This document shows, piece after piece, positions 1 through 4,994 of a stretch of DNA of 13,302 nucleotides (position 1 is the stretch's first letter; the number at the start of each line of letters is the position of its first letter). Made by a program: the position numbers and the translations under genes. Origin of the DNA: Oscillospiraceae bacterium (GTDB taxonomy: Bacteria > Bacillota > Clostridia > Oscillospirales > Acutalibacteraceae); contig DNGF01000255.1 in NCBI GenBank assembly GCA_003486665.1, positions 1 through 13,302 on the forward strand, in the 5' to 3' direction. The notes beneath the pieces were generated by a model. The model ran no database searches and had not been told where the DNA came from. It saw only the letters and a program-made list of their open reading frames with translations.

Positions 1-534
1 GATTCTTGCGGAATCACCGCTGGAGCCGATCTGTGCGAAATCACCGCTGGAGCCGATCTGTGCGAAATCACCGCTGGAGCCGATCTGTGTGGAATCACCG
101 CTGGAGCCGATCTGTGCGAAATTACCGCTGGAGCCGATCTGTGCGGAATCACCGCTGGAGCCGATCTGTGCGAAATCTTTTGATGTGGTTTTAATTTTTG
201 TATCTTCTACCGGAACATTTTTTTTAAGATCAAAATTTACACTTGCCTGCACCAATTTTGCAAAGCTTATTTTTGCGCCTATTTTTAGCTTTTTCGTGCA
301 ATATTTTTTATTATCGTCTGTTATGGGTTCGTCAAGTGCTTCCACTTCAGCAAATTCTGTTATTTCGCCGTCATCATTCACAAGCGGATAATGATCGAGA
401 ACGTCAAGCGGTTCTTTGCAAAAGTGCATTCCTGATTCACATATTACCGCTGCTGCTTCTTCAAATACTGTGTTTTCTGCATACTGTTTTCCTCGGCATA
501 TCATACCGGGTGCAAAAGCTTTATAACCTTTCAT
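1..534 (-). CDS. DUF7666-like phage protein with 9-residue tandem repeats (partial, runs off left edge)
   Basis: The frame opens at ATG 534-532 and is still open at base 1 (178 codons seen). GGTGA lies just upstream of the start. The N-terminal part (residues 1 to about 118; MKGYKAF, GMHFC, LDVLDHYPL, EFAEVEALD, DNKKYCTKKL) matches my memory of phage DUF7666 proteins. From residue 120 it becomes a tandem array of the unit [D/N][F/S][A/T]QIGSSG, encoded by 27-bp repeats at 16-177. Regular short repeats of this kind are expected to form a beta-solenoid (inference). The function is unknown; such proteins lie in phage genomes and could be virion-associated or surface-binding. It is the last gene seen in the unit driven by the promoter at 1376-1404. 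Confidence 0.8.
   Translation of the reverse strand, partial: MKGYKAFAPGMICRGKQYAENTVFEEAAAVICESGMHFCKEPLDVLDHYPLVNDDGEITEFAEVEALDEPITDDNKKYCTKKLKIGAKISFAKLVQASVNFDLKKNVPVEDTKIKTTSKDFAQIGSSGDSAQIGSSGNFAQIGSSGDSTQIGSSGDFAQIGSSGDFAQIGSSGDSARI
16..177 (-). repeat. 27-bp tandem repeat, six complete copies
   Basis: Six contiguous 27-bp copies start at 16, 43, 70, 97, 124 and 151. They differ only in the segment that changes D/N, F/S and A/T in the encoded 9-residue unit. A diverged seventh copy continues toward base 1. The copies abut with no spacers, so this is a protein-coding repeat and not a CRISPR array. Near identity suggests recent expansion by slippage or recombination. Confidence 0.9.
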
Positions 535-557
535 TTCTTCACCGCAATAATTTTATT

Positions 558-589
558 CGGTTTATACCGTGACCGGGATTTCTCCCGGT
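558..589 (-). other. Small hairpins upstream of the DUF7666-like gene
   Basis: A 7-bp perfect stem (572-578 with 583-589) encloses a GAAA tetraloop on the minus strand. A smaller 4-bp hairpin (558-561 with 566-569) follows. No T-run comes after either, so they do not look like terminators. They may fold the intergenic mRNA between the 37-aa gene and the DUF7666-like gene, as a processing or stability element. That role is inferred. Confidence 0.4.
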
Positions 590-621
590 TTCGTCTTAAT
601 TTTCAAAGACTCATCAGACGG

Positions 622-735
622 TTATCTGCCGTATTTATCACGTCCCTGACCGGAAAAATCACATATTCCCGCGTCTACTGCTTCGTCACTCTTGCCTGTA
701 AAAATAGATAAAAGCCATTTTAATATTTTTTTCAT
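622..735 (-). CDS. Small conserved-looking phage protein, 37 aa
   Basis: ATG 735-733 to TAA 624-622, preceded by GGAGAAAAGGG, which is a strong ribosome binding site. The protein has a basic and hydrophobic N-terminus (MKKILKWLLSIF) and a polar tail ending GQGRDKYGR. I recall very similar short proteins in Clostridia phages but know no function for them. It sits 16 bp after the lipoprotein gene in the same direction and probably shares its transcript. The amphipathic N-terminus could associate with membrane (inference). Confidence 0.6.
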   Translation of the reverse strand: MKKILKWLLSIFTGKSDEAVDAGICDFSGQGRDKYGR

Positions 736-751
736 TTCTTCCCTTTTCTCC

Positions 752-1147
752 TTATTTTTTCCCTGTTAATTGTTCGATGTAATTCCCGAGCGCGTCACGC
801 TCTGCCAGCTCGTAGCCTTCGAAGCCCTCAACCGGCAGTTTTACGGTTGTGCCGTCTTTGTAATGAAATTCAATGTGCGCGTTTGAACCGGGCGCAGGCG
901 TTCCGCTTTTTCTTTCGTGATACTTGCGCGCCGCATAATACGAAAGAATTTTGCTTATTGCCGCCGCGTCCTTTACGTCCACGCTCTCCGCCGACGGGTC
1001 ATCCGGATATATCGTCACCGATTCCGGCGCTTCTTTCCGCAGTTCTGAAATATTGTAAATCGAAAACGTTTTCTTCCCTGCGCATCCGCTTAATATCAAC
1101 GCTAAAAGCGTGATAACGGATAAAATGATGATCTGTTTCTTCTTCAT
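752..1147 (-). CDS. Putative lipoprotein, 131 aa
   Basis: The start at ATG 1147-1145 is chosen because AAAGGA lies just upstream and the protein then begins with a classic lipoprotein signal: MKKK, a hydrophobic stretch at residues 6-19, and lipobox LSGC with the lipidated cysteine at residue 22. A longer frame to 1321 would bury this signal and cross a smaller gene. The mature part (about 110 aa) contains YPDDPSAESVDVKD and a segment around residues 86-105 with HIEFHYKDGTTVKLP, which reads like a small beta-rich domain. I do not recognise a named family. It is probably anchored on the outer face of the host membrane, which would suit lysogenic conversion or superinfection exclusion. That role is inferred from location only. 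Confidence 0.75.
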   Translation of the reverse strand: MKKKQIIILSVITLLALILSGCAGKKTFSIYNISELRKEAPESVTIYPDDPSAESVDVKDAAAISKILSYYAARKYHERKSGTPAPGSNAHIEFHYKDGTTVKLPVEGFEGYELAERDALGNYIEQLTGKK

Positions 1148-1162
1148 ATATTTTTCCTTTCT

Positions 1163-1182
1163 GCGGGGTTTTGCCGCCCCGC
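1163..1182 (-). other. GC-rich hairpin just upstream of the lipoprotein RBS
   Basis: A 6-bp GC stem (1163-1168 with 1177-1182) with an 8-nt loop lies between the 43-aa gene and the lipoprotein ribosome binding site. No T-run follows on the minus strand, so termination is unlikely. It may affect mRNA processing or separate translation of the two genes. Confidence 0.35.
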
Positions 1183-1196
1183 TCGGCTTGTTTACA

Positions 1197-1328
1197 TTAG
1201 ATATTATCTTCTTCGTATATCTCAATAAGAAATCTTTTTGCGTCTGCTTCATTATAAAATCCATAATTTTCGCCAAATTCTTTAATACTATTAAAGCCAT
1301 AATATTCAAGCATTTTTTCAATTTTCAT
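1197..1328 (-). CDS. Small acidic protein, 43 aa
   Basis: ATG 1328-1326 to TAA 1199-1197, preceded at good spacing by AAAGGA. The sequence begins MKIEKMLEYYGF and ends EIYEEDNI. It is acidic, rich in aromatic residues and probably helical. It is the first gene after the perfect-consensus promoter at 1376-1404. I do not recognise a family. The combination of promoter, RBS and position makes translation likely despite the short length. Confidence 0.6.
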   Translation of the reverse strand: MKIEKMLEYYGFNSIKEFGENYGFYNEADAKRFLIEIYEEDNI

Positions 1329-1375
1329 TTTGTTTTTCCTTTCGTTTATCGGGTTTTCCCTTTCGTTGTGACTAC

Positions 1376-1404
1376 ATTATACAACTTTGTACAGCTATTG
1401 TCAA
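1376..1404 (-). promoter_or_regulatory. Sigma-A promoter, perfect consensus, for the 43-aa/lipoprotein unit
   Basis: On the minus strand, TTGACA (1404-1399) and TATAAT (1381-1376) are separated by exactly 17 bp. The start site is expected near 1369, about 40 nt before the ATG at 1328. It lies just beyond the terminator of the replication operon, so it begins a new unit. Confidence 0.85.
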
Positions 1405-1409
1405 TAGCT
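1393..1409 (-). promoter_or_regulatory. Putative operator: 8-bp inverted repeat over the -35 box
   Basis: AGCTATTG-T-CAATAGCT is a perfect inverted repeat with 8-bp arms around one central base, and it covers the whole -35 element. A dimeric repressor bound here would block polymerase. Which regulator binds is unknown; the XRE protein at 7833-8027 is the only obvious repressor-type candidate in the window. Confidence 0.45.
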
Positions 1410-1418
1410 TTTTACAGC

Positions 1419-1441
1419 TTTTTTCAATTTTTTTGAAAAAA
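1419..1441 (-). promoter_or_regulatory. A/T-rich inverted repeat upstream of the -35 box
   Basis: TTTTTTCAA and its complement TTGAAAAAA flank a short T/A spacer. This resembles an UP element or an operator with TTTTCA/TGAAAA half-sites. Similar half-sites occur upstream of the promoter at 8071-8099. Confidence 0.35.
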
Positions 1442-1443
1442 TC

Positions 1444-1464
1444 AAAAAGCGGCATTTCTGCCGC
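1444..1464 (-). terminator. Rho-independent terminator of the replication operon
   Basis: A 6-bp GC-rich stem (1449-1454 with 1459-1464) with a GAAA tetraloop is followed on the minus strand by TTTTT. It lies 6 bp past the stop codon of the DUF1064 gene and closes the unit that begins at 4478-4506. Confidence 0.85.
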
Positions 1465-1470
1465 CTGCTT

Positions 1471-1824
1471 TTATGATATTTCGTGTATTCTGATACCGTG
1501 AATATATAACATCAATTTCCGCTTTATGATGTAATCTTTTGTTTTTACGCCTTTCGTATCTTCGACGACTGTTTGACCGTATTCGTCTATATATGCGAAA
1601 TCTGCAATATATTTGACCGCGCGTTCAATGCACCTGCCCCGCGTTTTTTTGCCCTCTGCGCTCTTTTCATATTGCGGGGGTATTAATATATATTCTTTCT
1701 GTAATTCAAGCCCTGTAATCTTTTTTGCGCGCTCTAAAAGTTTAAGCTCGCAATAGCGGTTCATTTCAAGCCGGCTGTCAAACGTGATACCGTCGTATGT
1801 GATTTTTTTATTTCTGTATTTCAA
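1471..1824 (-). CDS. DUF1064 protein, predicted PD-(D/E)XK-type phage nuclease
   Basis: 117 aa. The N-terminus (KYRNKK, YDGITFDSRLEMNRYCEL) and the core (KYIADFAYID, VVEDTKG, KRKLM) are typical of the DUF1064 family (PF06356). E19, D75, E87 and K90 give the E-D-(E)xK pattern of PD-(D/E)XK nucleases, to which the family is generally assigned. A role in cutting replication or recombination intermediates is plausible. The start codon is TTG at 1824-1822, overlapping the ssb stop TGA by two bases, so translation is probably coupled to ssb. The family's conserved N-terminus begins right there, which supports this start. It is the last gene of the replication operon. Confidence 0.85.
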   Translation of the reverse strand: MKYRNKKITYDGITFDSRLEMNRYCELKLLERAKKITGLELQKEYILIPPQYEKSAEGKKTRGRCIERAVKYIADFAYIDEYGQTVVEDTKGVKTKDYIIKRKLMLYIHGIRIHEIS

Positions 1825-2240
1825 AACGGCAGGTCATCTCCCCCCTGAATTTCTTCAAATTGTGCCTGCACCTGCTGATATGCCGGAGTGTATGCGTTTT
1901 TCATATCCTCTGCCGTTGGAGCTGGTGCCGTTTTTTCTCTGCTCTCGCAAAATTCCGCACGGTCTACCAATACTTCAAAGGTCTTGTGGAATGCTCCCGC
2001 CGTGTCCTGATATTTGCGGCTTGTAAGCGTTCCCGTTATTGCTATCTTGTTGCCTTTCTTAAAGTATCGCGCGATAAATTCCGATTTTTCGCGCCATGCG
2101 ACAAAATTTATAAAGTCCGTCATATCTTTTGCGTTCGGGCGGTCTATTGCAAGCGTAAACGTGCAAACAGACAAGCCCGCAGGTGTTTGTTTAAGTTCGG
2201 GATCGGCGGTAAACCGTCCGATAAATGCGCAGTTATTCAT
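1821..2240 (-). CDS. ssb: Single-stranded DNA-binding protein
   Basis: 139 aa with an OB-fold SSB core at residues 1-100: N-terminal MNNCAFIGRFTADPEL, then FTLAIDR, DFINFVAW, and ARYFKKGNKIAITGTL. A Gln/Pro/Ala-rich linker leads to the acidic partner-binding tip ending DDLPF. It binds single-stranded DNA at the phage fork and recruits repair and replication partners through that tip. The start ATG 2240-2238 has GGAAGGAG upstream and overlaps the previous stop in an ATGA arrangement. The length is a little short for a cellular SSB but usual for phage SSBs. It lies in the same operon as the initiator and helicase loader. Confidence 0.95.
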   Translation of the reverse strand: MNNCAFIGRFTADPELKQTPAGLSVCTFTLAIDRPNAKDMTDFINFVAWREKSEFIARYFKKGNKIAITGTLTSRKYQDTAGAFHKTFEVLVDRAEFCESREKTAPAPTAEDMKNAYTPAYQQVQAQFEEIQGGDDLPF

Positions 2241-2431
2241 GTTTTTTCTCCTTCCGTTTGTAAAGCTGCTTTTTCTCTTTGGCGGTCGTATTCAAGCAAA
2301 CAATGATATGAACATATTAACGTCGTTTTCTTGTGTATATTGCGTTTATACGCATGATAAGGTGCGACGATAAATTCATGACCGCATACCGGGCATATTT
2401 TAGTTTTTATTGTTTGTTCTCCTCTCGGCAT
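2237..2431 (-). CDS. Small zinc-ribbon-like protein, 64 aa
   Basis: A CPVCGHEF knuckle near residue 13 and a second Cys/His cluster (CSYHC) near residue 40 suggest a bound zinc. A basic patch (HAYKRNIHKK) lies between them. This fits a small nucleic-acid-binding or adaptor protein, but I recognise no named family. The start has GGAAAGGAAA upstream. Its stop overlaps the ssb start by four bases, so the two are translationally coupled. Confidence 0.65.
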   Translation of the reverse strand: MPRGEQTIKTKICPVCGHEFIVAPYHAYKRNIHKKTTLICSYHCLLEYDRQREKAALQTEGEKT

Positions 2432-2433
2432 TT

Positions 2434-2649
2434 TTATTTCCTTTCCTCGCTCGGGCTATATACAGAACATTGCGACGGGTGCGCGTCTGTTACGCTTAAT
2501 TTGTTTATATCTTTAAGCCTTACAAAAGGTACTCGCCCGCTGTCGTCCGTATATTTATAGCCGATCATTATTATTTTTTCGTATGTGATTCCGTTTGATT
2601 CTATTCTGTCCCGCCTTTCGGCAGCTTCTCCGGCTTCTTTAAGCGTCAT
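2434..2649 (-). CDS. Hypothetical phage protein, 71 aa
   Basis: An N-terminal Glu/Arg-rich helix (LKEAGEAAERRDRIE) is followed by a small beta-like region (YEKIIMIGYKYTD, PFVRLKDIN). No family is recognised. It starts at ATG 2649-2647 inside an ATGA overlap with the helicase-loader stop, and ends 2 bp before the zinc-ribbon gene. This tight packing in the replication operon is the main evidence that it is a real gene. Confidence 0.6.
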   Translation of the reverse strand: MTLKEAGEAAERRDRIESNGITYEKIIMIGYKYTDDSGRVPFVRLKDINKLSVTDAHPSQCSVYSPSEERK

Positions 2650-3515
2650 TCGTCGTCCTCACTCTGATCTTCACCGTATAATATATTTTTTGTCTTTTCA
2701 AAGTCCTGTTTTATCGCGGTGTATCTGTAATTCTCGCCCGCCACTTCCACTGGGAAGCACATTTTCAAAATGCGGTCGTTTATGCGTTTTTCCGTAATAC
2801 TCTGCGGATTCTTTAACTCTTTTATTGAAACGTTTGTCGTTATAATCAGCGGCAAGCCGAGGTTTGTGCGCGTTTCTATGATATCAAGTATAATATCTTG
2901 TATATACGGTGTTTTGCTCTCTAATCCGAGATCGTCAATAATAAGGAATTTGTATTCATTAAGCCCGGCAGTCACCAGCTTTTCAGCCCCGAAAGATTCC
3001 CGGATATCTTTAACAAGTGATTTTATAGAGACAAACAGCGATGGGATCCCTCTGCTTATTAGCTCGTTTGCGATCATGCTTGCCGCATATGATTTTCCCG
3101 TACCTGTTGAACCGTAAAAGAGCAATCCCGTCCCGGATTCTGACATATCGGGGAAGTGTTCAACGTAATTTTTACAAACTCTTGTCAGCTCCGGCTTTCT
3201 CCTGAAATCGTTCGCAAACGTGTATTTATAGAATTTTTCAGCGGGGAAAGCTACCGCCCGCATCCTCTCTATCCATTCGTCGCGTTCTTTTTTTCGCGCT
3301 TTTTCTCGCTCTTTGTCCTGTGCAACGCAACCGCATTCACAAAGACAATAAACCGTCTTTATTTTGCCGCAGATGTTTATTCTGCACTGCTTCGGCGTGT
3401 TACACTTGCCGCAGTACAAAAGCCCGTTATCGCCGATATAATCGCCCTTGTTGGTTACTGCTTCCTTTGCCTTTTCGTTGACTTCATCAAGTATTTTTTC
3501 AAAATCTGTTCCCAT
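2646..3515 (-). CDS. dnaC: DnaC/IstB-like AAA+ ATPase, replicative helicase loader
   Basis: 289 aa. Walker A GSTGTGKS is at residues 135-142, Walker B FLIIDDLG at about 190-197, a sensor-1-like TTN at about 226-228, and a basic RINDR segment near 244-248. This is the DnaC/DnaI ATPase arrangement. Upstream, a cysteine cluster (C35, C38, C44, C57, C59, C61, C63) looks like a zinc-binding N-terminal domain, as in DnaI-type loaders that contact the DnaB/DnaC hexamer. The expected role is to load the host replicative helicase at the phage origin after melting by the initiator. The start has AAAGGAG at good spacing. The gene directly follows the initiator, a standard order in Firmicute phages. No helicase gene is present, so host helicase is presumably used. 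Confidence 0.92.
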   Translation of the reverse strand: MGTDFEKILDEVNEKAKEAVTNKGDYIGDNGLLYCGKCNTPKQCRINICGKIKTVYCLCECGCVAQDKEREKARKKERDEWIERMRAVAFPAEKFYKYTFANDFRRKPELTRVCKNYVEHFPDMSESGTGLLFYGSTGTGKSYAASMIANELISRGIPSLFVSIKSLVKDIRESFGAEKLVTAGLNEYKFLIIDDLGLESKTPYIQDIILDIIETRTNLGLPLIITTNVSIKELKNPQSITEKRINDRILKMCFPVEVAGENYRYTAIKQDFEKTKNILYGEDQSEDDE

Positions 3516-3542
3516 TTTCTTTTTTCTCCTTTGATTTATTTT

Positions 3543-4346
3543 TTAATACGGCAGGTCATTGTCCGCGTATGGGTCGACTGCTATGCCTGTTCCATTCGGT
3601 ATATAATAATTGCCGTTATTATATATATATTCTTCGCCGTTTATGATTACCTTTTGCCCGTTTCTCGGCTGAATGGTTGCGTTTAAGTAGTTTTCAAATT
3701 TTGAACCGAACAAGGTTTCCGGGCGAAGATATTGCTCCATTGTTGTGCCTTTCCATTCGGTCACTTTCTTGTCAATAACTGTTTTAAAGTCGTCAAGAGT
3801 GTAGCCCTCAGCTACACGCGCATTTATGTGTCGTTGCGTGACTTTGTTTGACGGTTTATATTTCGTCCCCGCTTTTTCGTTCAGATATTCGACTACGGGG
3901 GCGTATATATTTTTATTATTATTTTTATTATCATAACTTTTATTATTAATATCTTTATTATTGGGTAAAATTTCTTTACTACCCCCCTGTAAAATTTCTT
4001 TACTACCCCCCTGTAAAATTTCTTTACTACCCCCGTTAAATTTTTTTACTGGTAGTAAAGAAATTTTATACCTGTTAAATTGTACGCCGTTTATAATTTC
4101 TTTATGGCAAATTATGTATCCTGATTCGATCAAAGTTTTTAATGCTGAAATAATTGTCGGTCTACTAACGCCCCCGCAAAAGTCGCAAAGATACTGTAAA
4201 CCGCCCGTATATTCATTATCTCCGTCTTGAGAAAATCCGTATATAATAGCATATACATTCAACGGTACACCTTTTAAGCCGAGTTTATTTATCATCCACC
4301 CTTGAATTAAATAATAATTATCATCTTTAATTTTGCTTTCTGACAT
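3543..4346 (-). CDS. Phage replication initiator, HTH N-terminus plus TIGR02220-like C-terminal domain
   Basis: 267 aa. Residues 10-95 look like a winged-helix DNA-binding domain (LNVYAIIYGF, VSRPTIISALKTLIESGYI). Residues 105-127 are three GGSKEIL repeats. An Asn/Lys-rich linker (129-147) leads to a domain (148-223: VVEYLNEKAG, GYTLDDFKTVI, YLRPETLFGSKFENYLN) that I recognise as the conserved phage C-terminal domain TIGR02220. The tail ends NDLPY, similar to the SSB tip. It should bind origin repeats and pass the site to the DnaC-like loader encoded next. The GGSKEIL segment and linker are encoded by the origin-like repeats and the AT-rich tract described separately. The start at 4346 has AAAGGAG (4359-4353) and follows a folded leader. 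Confidence 0.88.
   Translation of the reverse strand: MSESKIKDDNYYLIQGWMINKLGLKGVPLNVYAIIYGFSQDGDNEYTGGLQYLCDFCGGVSRPTIISALKTLIESGYIICHKEIINGVQFNRYKISLLPVKKFNGGSKEILQGGSKEILQGGSKEILPNNKDINNKSYDNKNNNKNIYAPVVEYLNEKAGTKYKPSNKVTQRHINARVAEGYTLDDFKTVIDKKVTEWKGTTMEQYLRPETLFGSKFENYLNATIQPRNGQKVIINGEEYIYNNGNYYIPNGTGIAVDPYADNDLPY
3901..4068 (-). other. Putative replication origin (iterons plus AT-rich tract) inside the initiator gene
   Basis: Three perfect direct copies of TAAAATTTCTTTACTACC lie at 3966-3983, 3990-4007 and 4014-4031 on the plus strand, spaced 24 bp. A degenerate copy is at about 4036-4052, and a perfect inverted copy at 4051-4068. Beside them, 3901-3962 is almost purely A/T. Iterons plus an AT-rich unwinding element inside the initiator coding region is the arrangement of phage lambda ori in gene O. 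Function as an origin is inferred from layout. Confidence 0.65.
4014..4068. repeat. 18-bp perfect inverted repeat
   Basis: The third direct copy (4014-4031) and the inverted copy (4051-4068) form an 18-bp perfect inverted repeat around 19 bases. It could extrude as a cruciform in DNA or fold as a hairpin in the mRNA. It also encodes YKISLLP on one arm and GGSKEIL on the other, so one DNA motif is read in two different frames. Confidence 0.85.
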
Positions 4347-4365
4347 GATATTCTCCTTTCAAATC

Positions 4366-4472
4366 AAAAGCCTTTCCGCGCGGGTGGAGCAAGCACCCAA
4401 CACGAAAAGGCTCGTCGGTAAAGTATGCAGTTTTACTTCGGGTGAAATATCTTGCTCATACCTCAACCGACG
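4366..4472 (-). ncRNA. Structured 5' leader of the replication operon (two hairpins with loop-loop complementarity)
   Basis: The RNA from the 4478-4506 promoter should begin near 4471, right at hairpin I: a 7-bp stem (4413-4419 with 4466-4472) extended by 4421-4427 with 4457-4463. Hairpin II has a lower stem (4370-4378 with 4403-4411) and an upper 5-bp stem (4382-4386 with 4394-4398) capped by a 7-nt loop (4387-4393). That loop, CUUGCUC in the RNA, is perfectly complementary to GAGCAAG at 4457-4451 in the loop side of hairpin I. Hairpin II is followed by UUUU, so it could also act as an attenuator. I match no known riboswitch class. Confidence 0.55.
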
Positions 4473-4477
4473 GATAT

Positions 4478-4506
4478 ATTATATACCCTCTCGGAGGAAT
4501 TGTCAA
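4478..4506 (-). promoter_or_regulatory. Sigma-A promoter, perfect consensus, for the replication operon
   Basis: TTGACA (4506-4501) and TATAAT (4483-4478) lie 17 bp apart on the minus strand. The predicted start near 4471 leaves a leader of about 125 nt before the initiator ATG. It lies immediately after the terminator at 4520-4546. Confidence 0.85.
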
Positions 4507-4512
4507 GAGGGT
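4485..4512 (-). promoter_or_regulatory. Putative operator: 7-bp inverted repeat spanning spacer and -35
   Basis: ACCCTCT (4485-4491) and AGAGGGT (4506-4512) are perfect inverted arms whose centres are 21 bp apart, two helical turns. They bracket the -35 box and reach into the spacer. A repressor dimer here would block the replication operon. No protein is assigned to it. Confidence 0.45.
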
Positions 4513-4519
4513 TTTATAC

Positions 4520-4546
4520 AAAAACGTCCCCGGGTTGCCCCGGGAA
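4520..4546 (-). terminator. Rho-independent terminator of the recombination unit and the small RNA
   Basis: A GC-only 6-bp stem (4529-4534 with 4539-4544) with a GCAA tetraloop is followed on the minus strand, after GACG, by TTTTT (4524-4520). It lies between the 117-aa winged-helix-like gene and the replication promoter, so it ends the transcript from 8071-8099 and the short RNA started at 4591-4619. Confidence 0.8.
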
Positions 4547-4584
4547 CAAAAGGCAAACGTCAAGAAAAAACACTAAACTTGACT
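4520..4584 (-). ncRNA. Putative small noncoding RNA, about 65 nt
   Basis: A complete promoter (4591-4619) and a strong terminator (4520-4546) enclose only about 40 nt with no start codon. The expected RNA starts near 4584. It has a 5' hairpin with a 6-bp stem (4559-4564 with 4578-4583, 13-nt U-rich loop), an unpaired GUUUGCCUUUUGUU segment, and the terminator hairpin. The CCUUUU could pair with AAAAGG-type ribosome binding sites, which many genes here carry. It could equally be a 3'-UTR-derived RNA of the recombination operon, because it shares that operon's terminator. Confidence 0.5.
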
Positions 4585-4590
4585 GCTTGT

Positions 4591-4619
4591 ATTTTATCAC
4601 GCTTTCCGGCGCTTGTCAA
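4591..4619 (-). promoter_or_regulatory. Sigma-A promoter preceding only a short noncoding unit
   Basis: TTGACA (4619-4614) and TAAAAT (4596-4591) are 17 bp apart on the minus strand. It begins just after the stop codon of the 117-aa gene. The next element downstream is a terminator and not a gene. Confidence 0.75.
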
Positions 4620-4621
4620 TA

Positions 4622-4975
4622 TCAATTATCGAGCAAATCGAAAAAAGCATTAATAATTAAATCGATCTGCCCATAATCATGTAAAATCCTGTTGCATTTC
4701 TTAACGGGGGCGAAAATGCTCTTGCCTTTGCTCAAACATTCGCGACGGTATGCTTGAATTTCGTCGATATCGTCCGAGCGATAAAAGCCTTTTGTGCGTG
4801 CCGATCTGATAAGTACATATTTATCGCCATTGTCGAAAAGGGAAAGAGCGTGCAGAATGTTCCGCACCTGTCTTTCGTTTATTCCCCATTTCACACACAA
4901 TTCAAAGTATGATGCGGCATTTTCCCTGCCGGCTGGTATATCGTCCCAATATTGGGAAAGCTGTTCAACGGTCAT
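4622..4975 (-). CDS. Winged-helix-like phage DNA-binding protein, 117 aa
   Basis: The segment from about residue 10 to 60 (IPAGRENAASYFELCVKWG, NERQVRNILHALSLFDNGD, YVLIRSARTKGFYRS) resembles a short winged-helix family seen in Clostridia phages: a recognition helix with RQVR followed by a wing ending GFYR. The C-terminal half is basic and probably helical (AYRRECLSKGKS, VKKCNRIL). It most likely regulates transcription or assists replication, but no specific role can be read from the sequence. The start has AAAGGA upstream. It is the last gene of the recombination unit, 19 bp after the MBL gene, and is followed by the small-RNA promoter. Confidence 0.6.
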   Translation of the reverse strand: MTVEQLSQYWDDIPAGRENAASYFELCVKWGINERQVRNILHALSLFDNGDKYVLIRSARTKGFYRSDDIDEIQAYRRECLSKGKSIFAPVKKCNRILHDYGQIDLIINAFFDLLDN

Positions 4976-4994
4976 TTTTATATTCCTTTCGTGT

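Noticed and set aside
16..177. CRISPR array
   Set aside because: The 27-bp units are contiguous with no spacers and stay in frame as a 9-residue protein repeat.
752..1321. 189-aa form of the lipoprotein gene
   Set aside because: The extra N-terminus overlaps the 43-aa gene in another frame and would bury the signal peptide; the RBS supports ATG 1147.
1110..1436. 108-aa plus-strand hydrophobic ORF
   Set aside because: It runs antisense across the 43-aa gene, a promoter and a hairpin; the Phe/Ile-rich product reflects A/T composition.
4366..4472. Known self-cleaving ribozyme or metabolite riboswitch
   Set aside because: The conserved core motifs I know for hammerhead, twister, pistol or common metabolite riboswitches are not visible, so I list it only as an unclassified leader.
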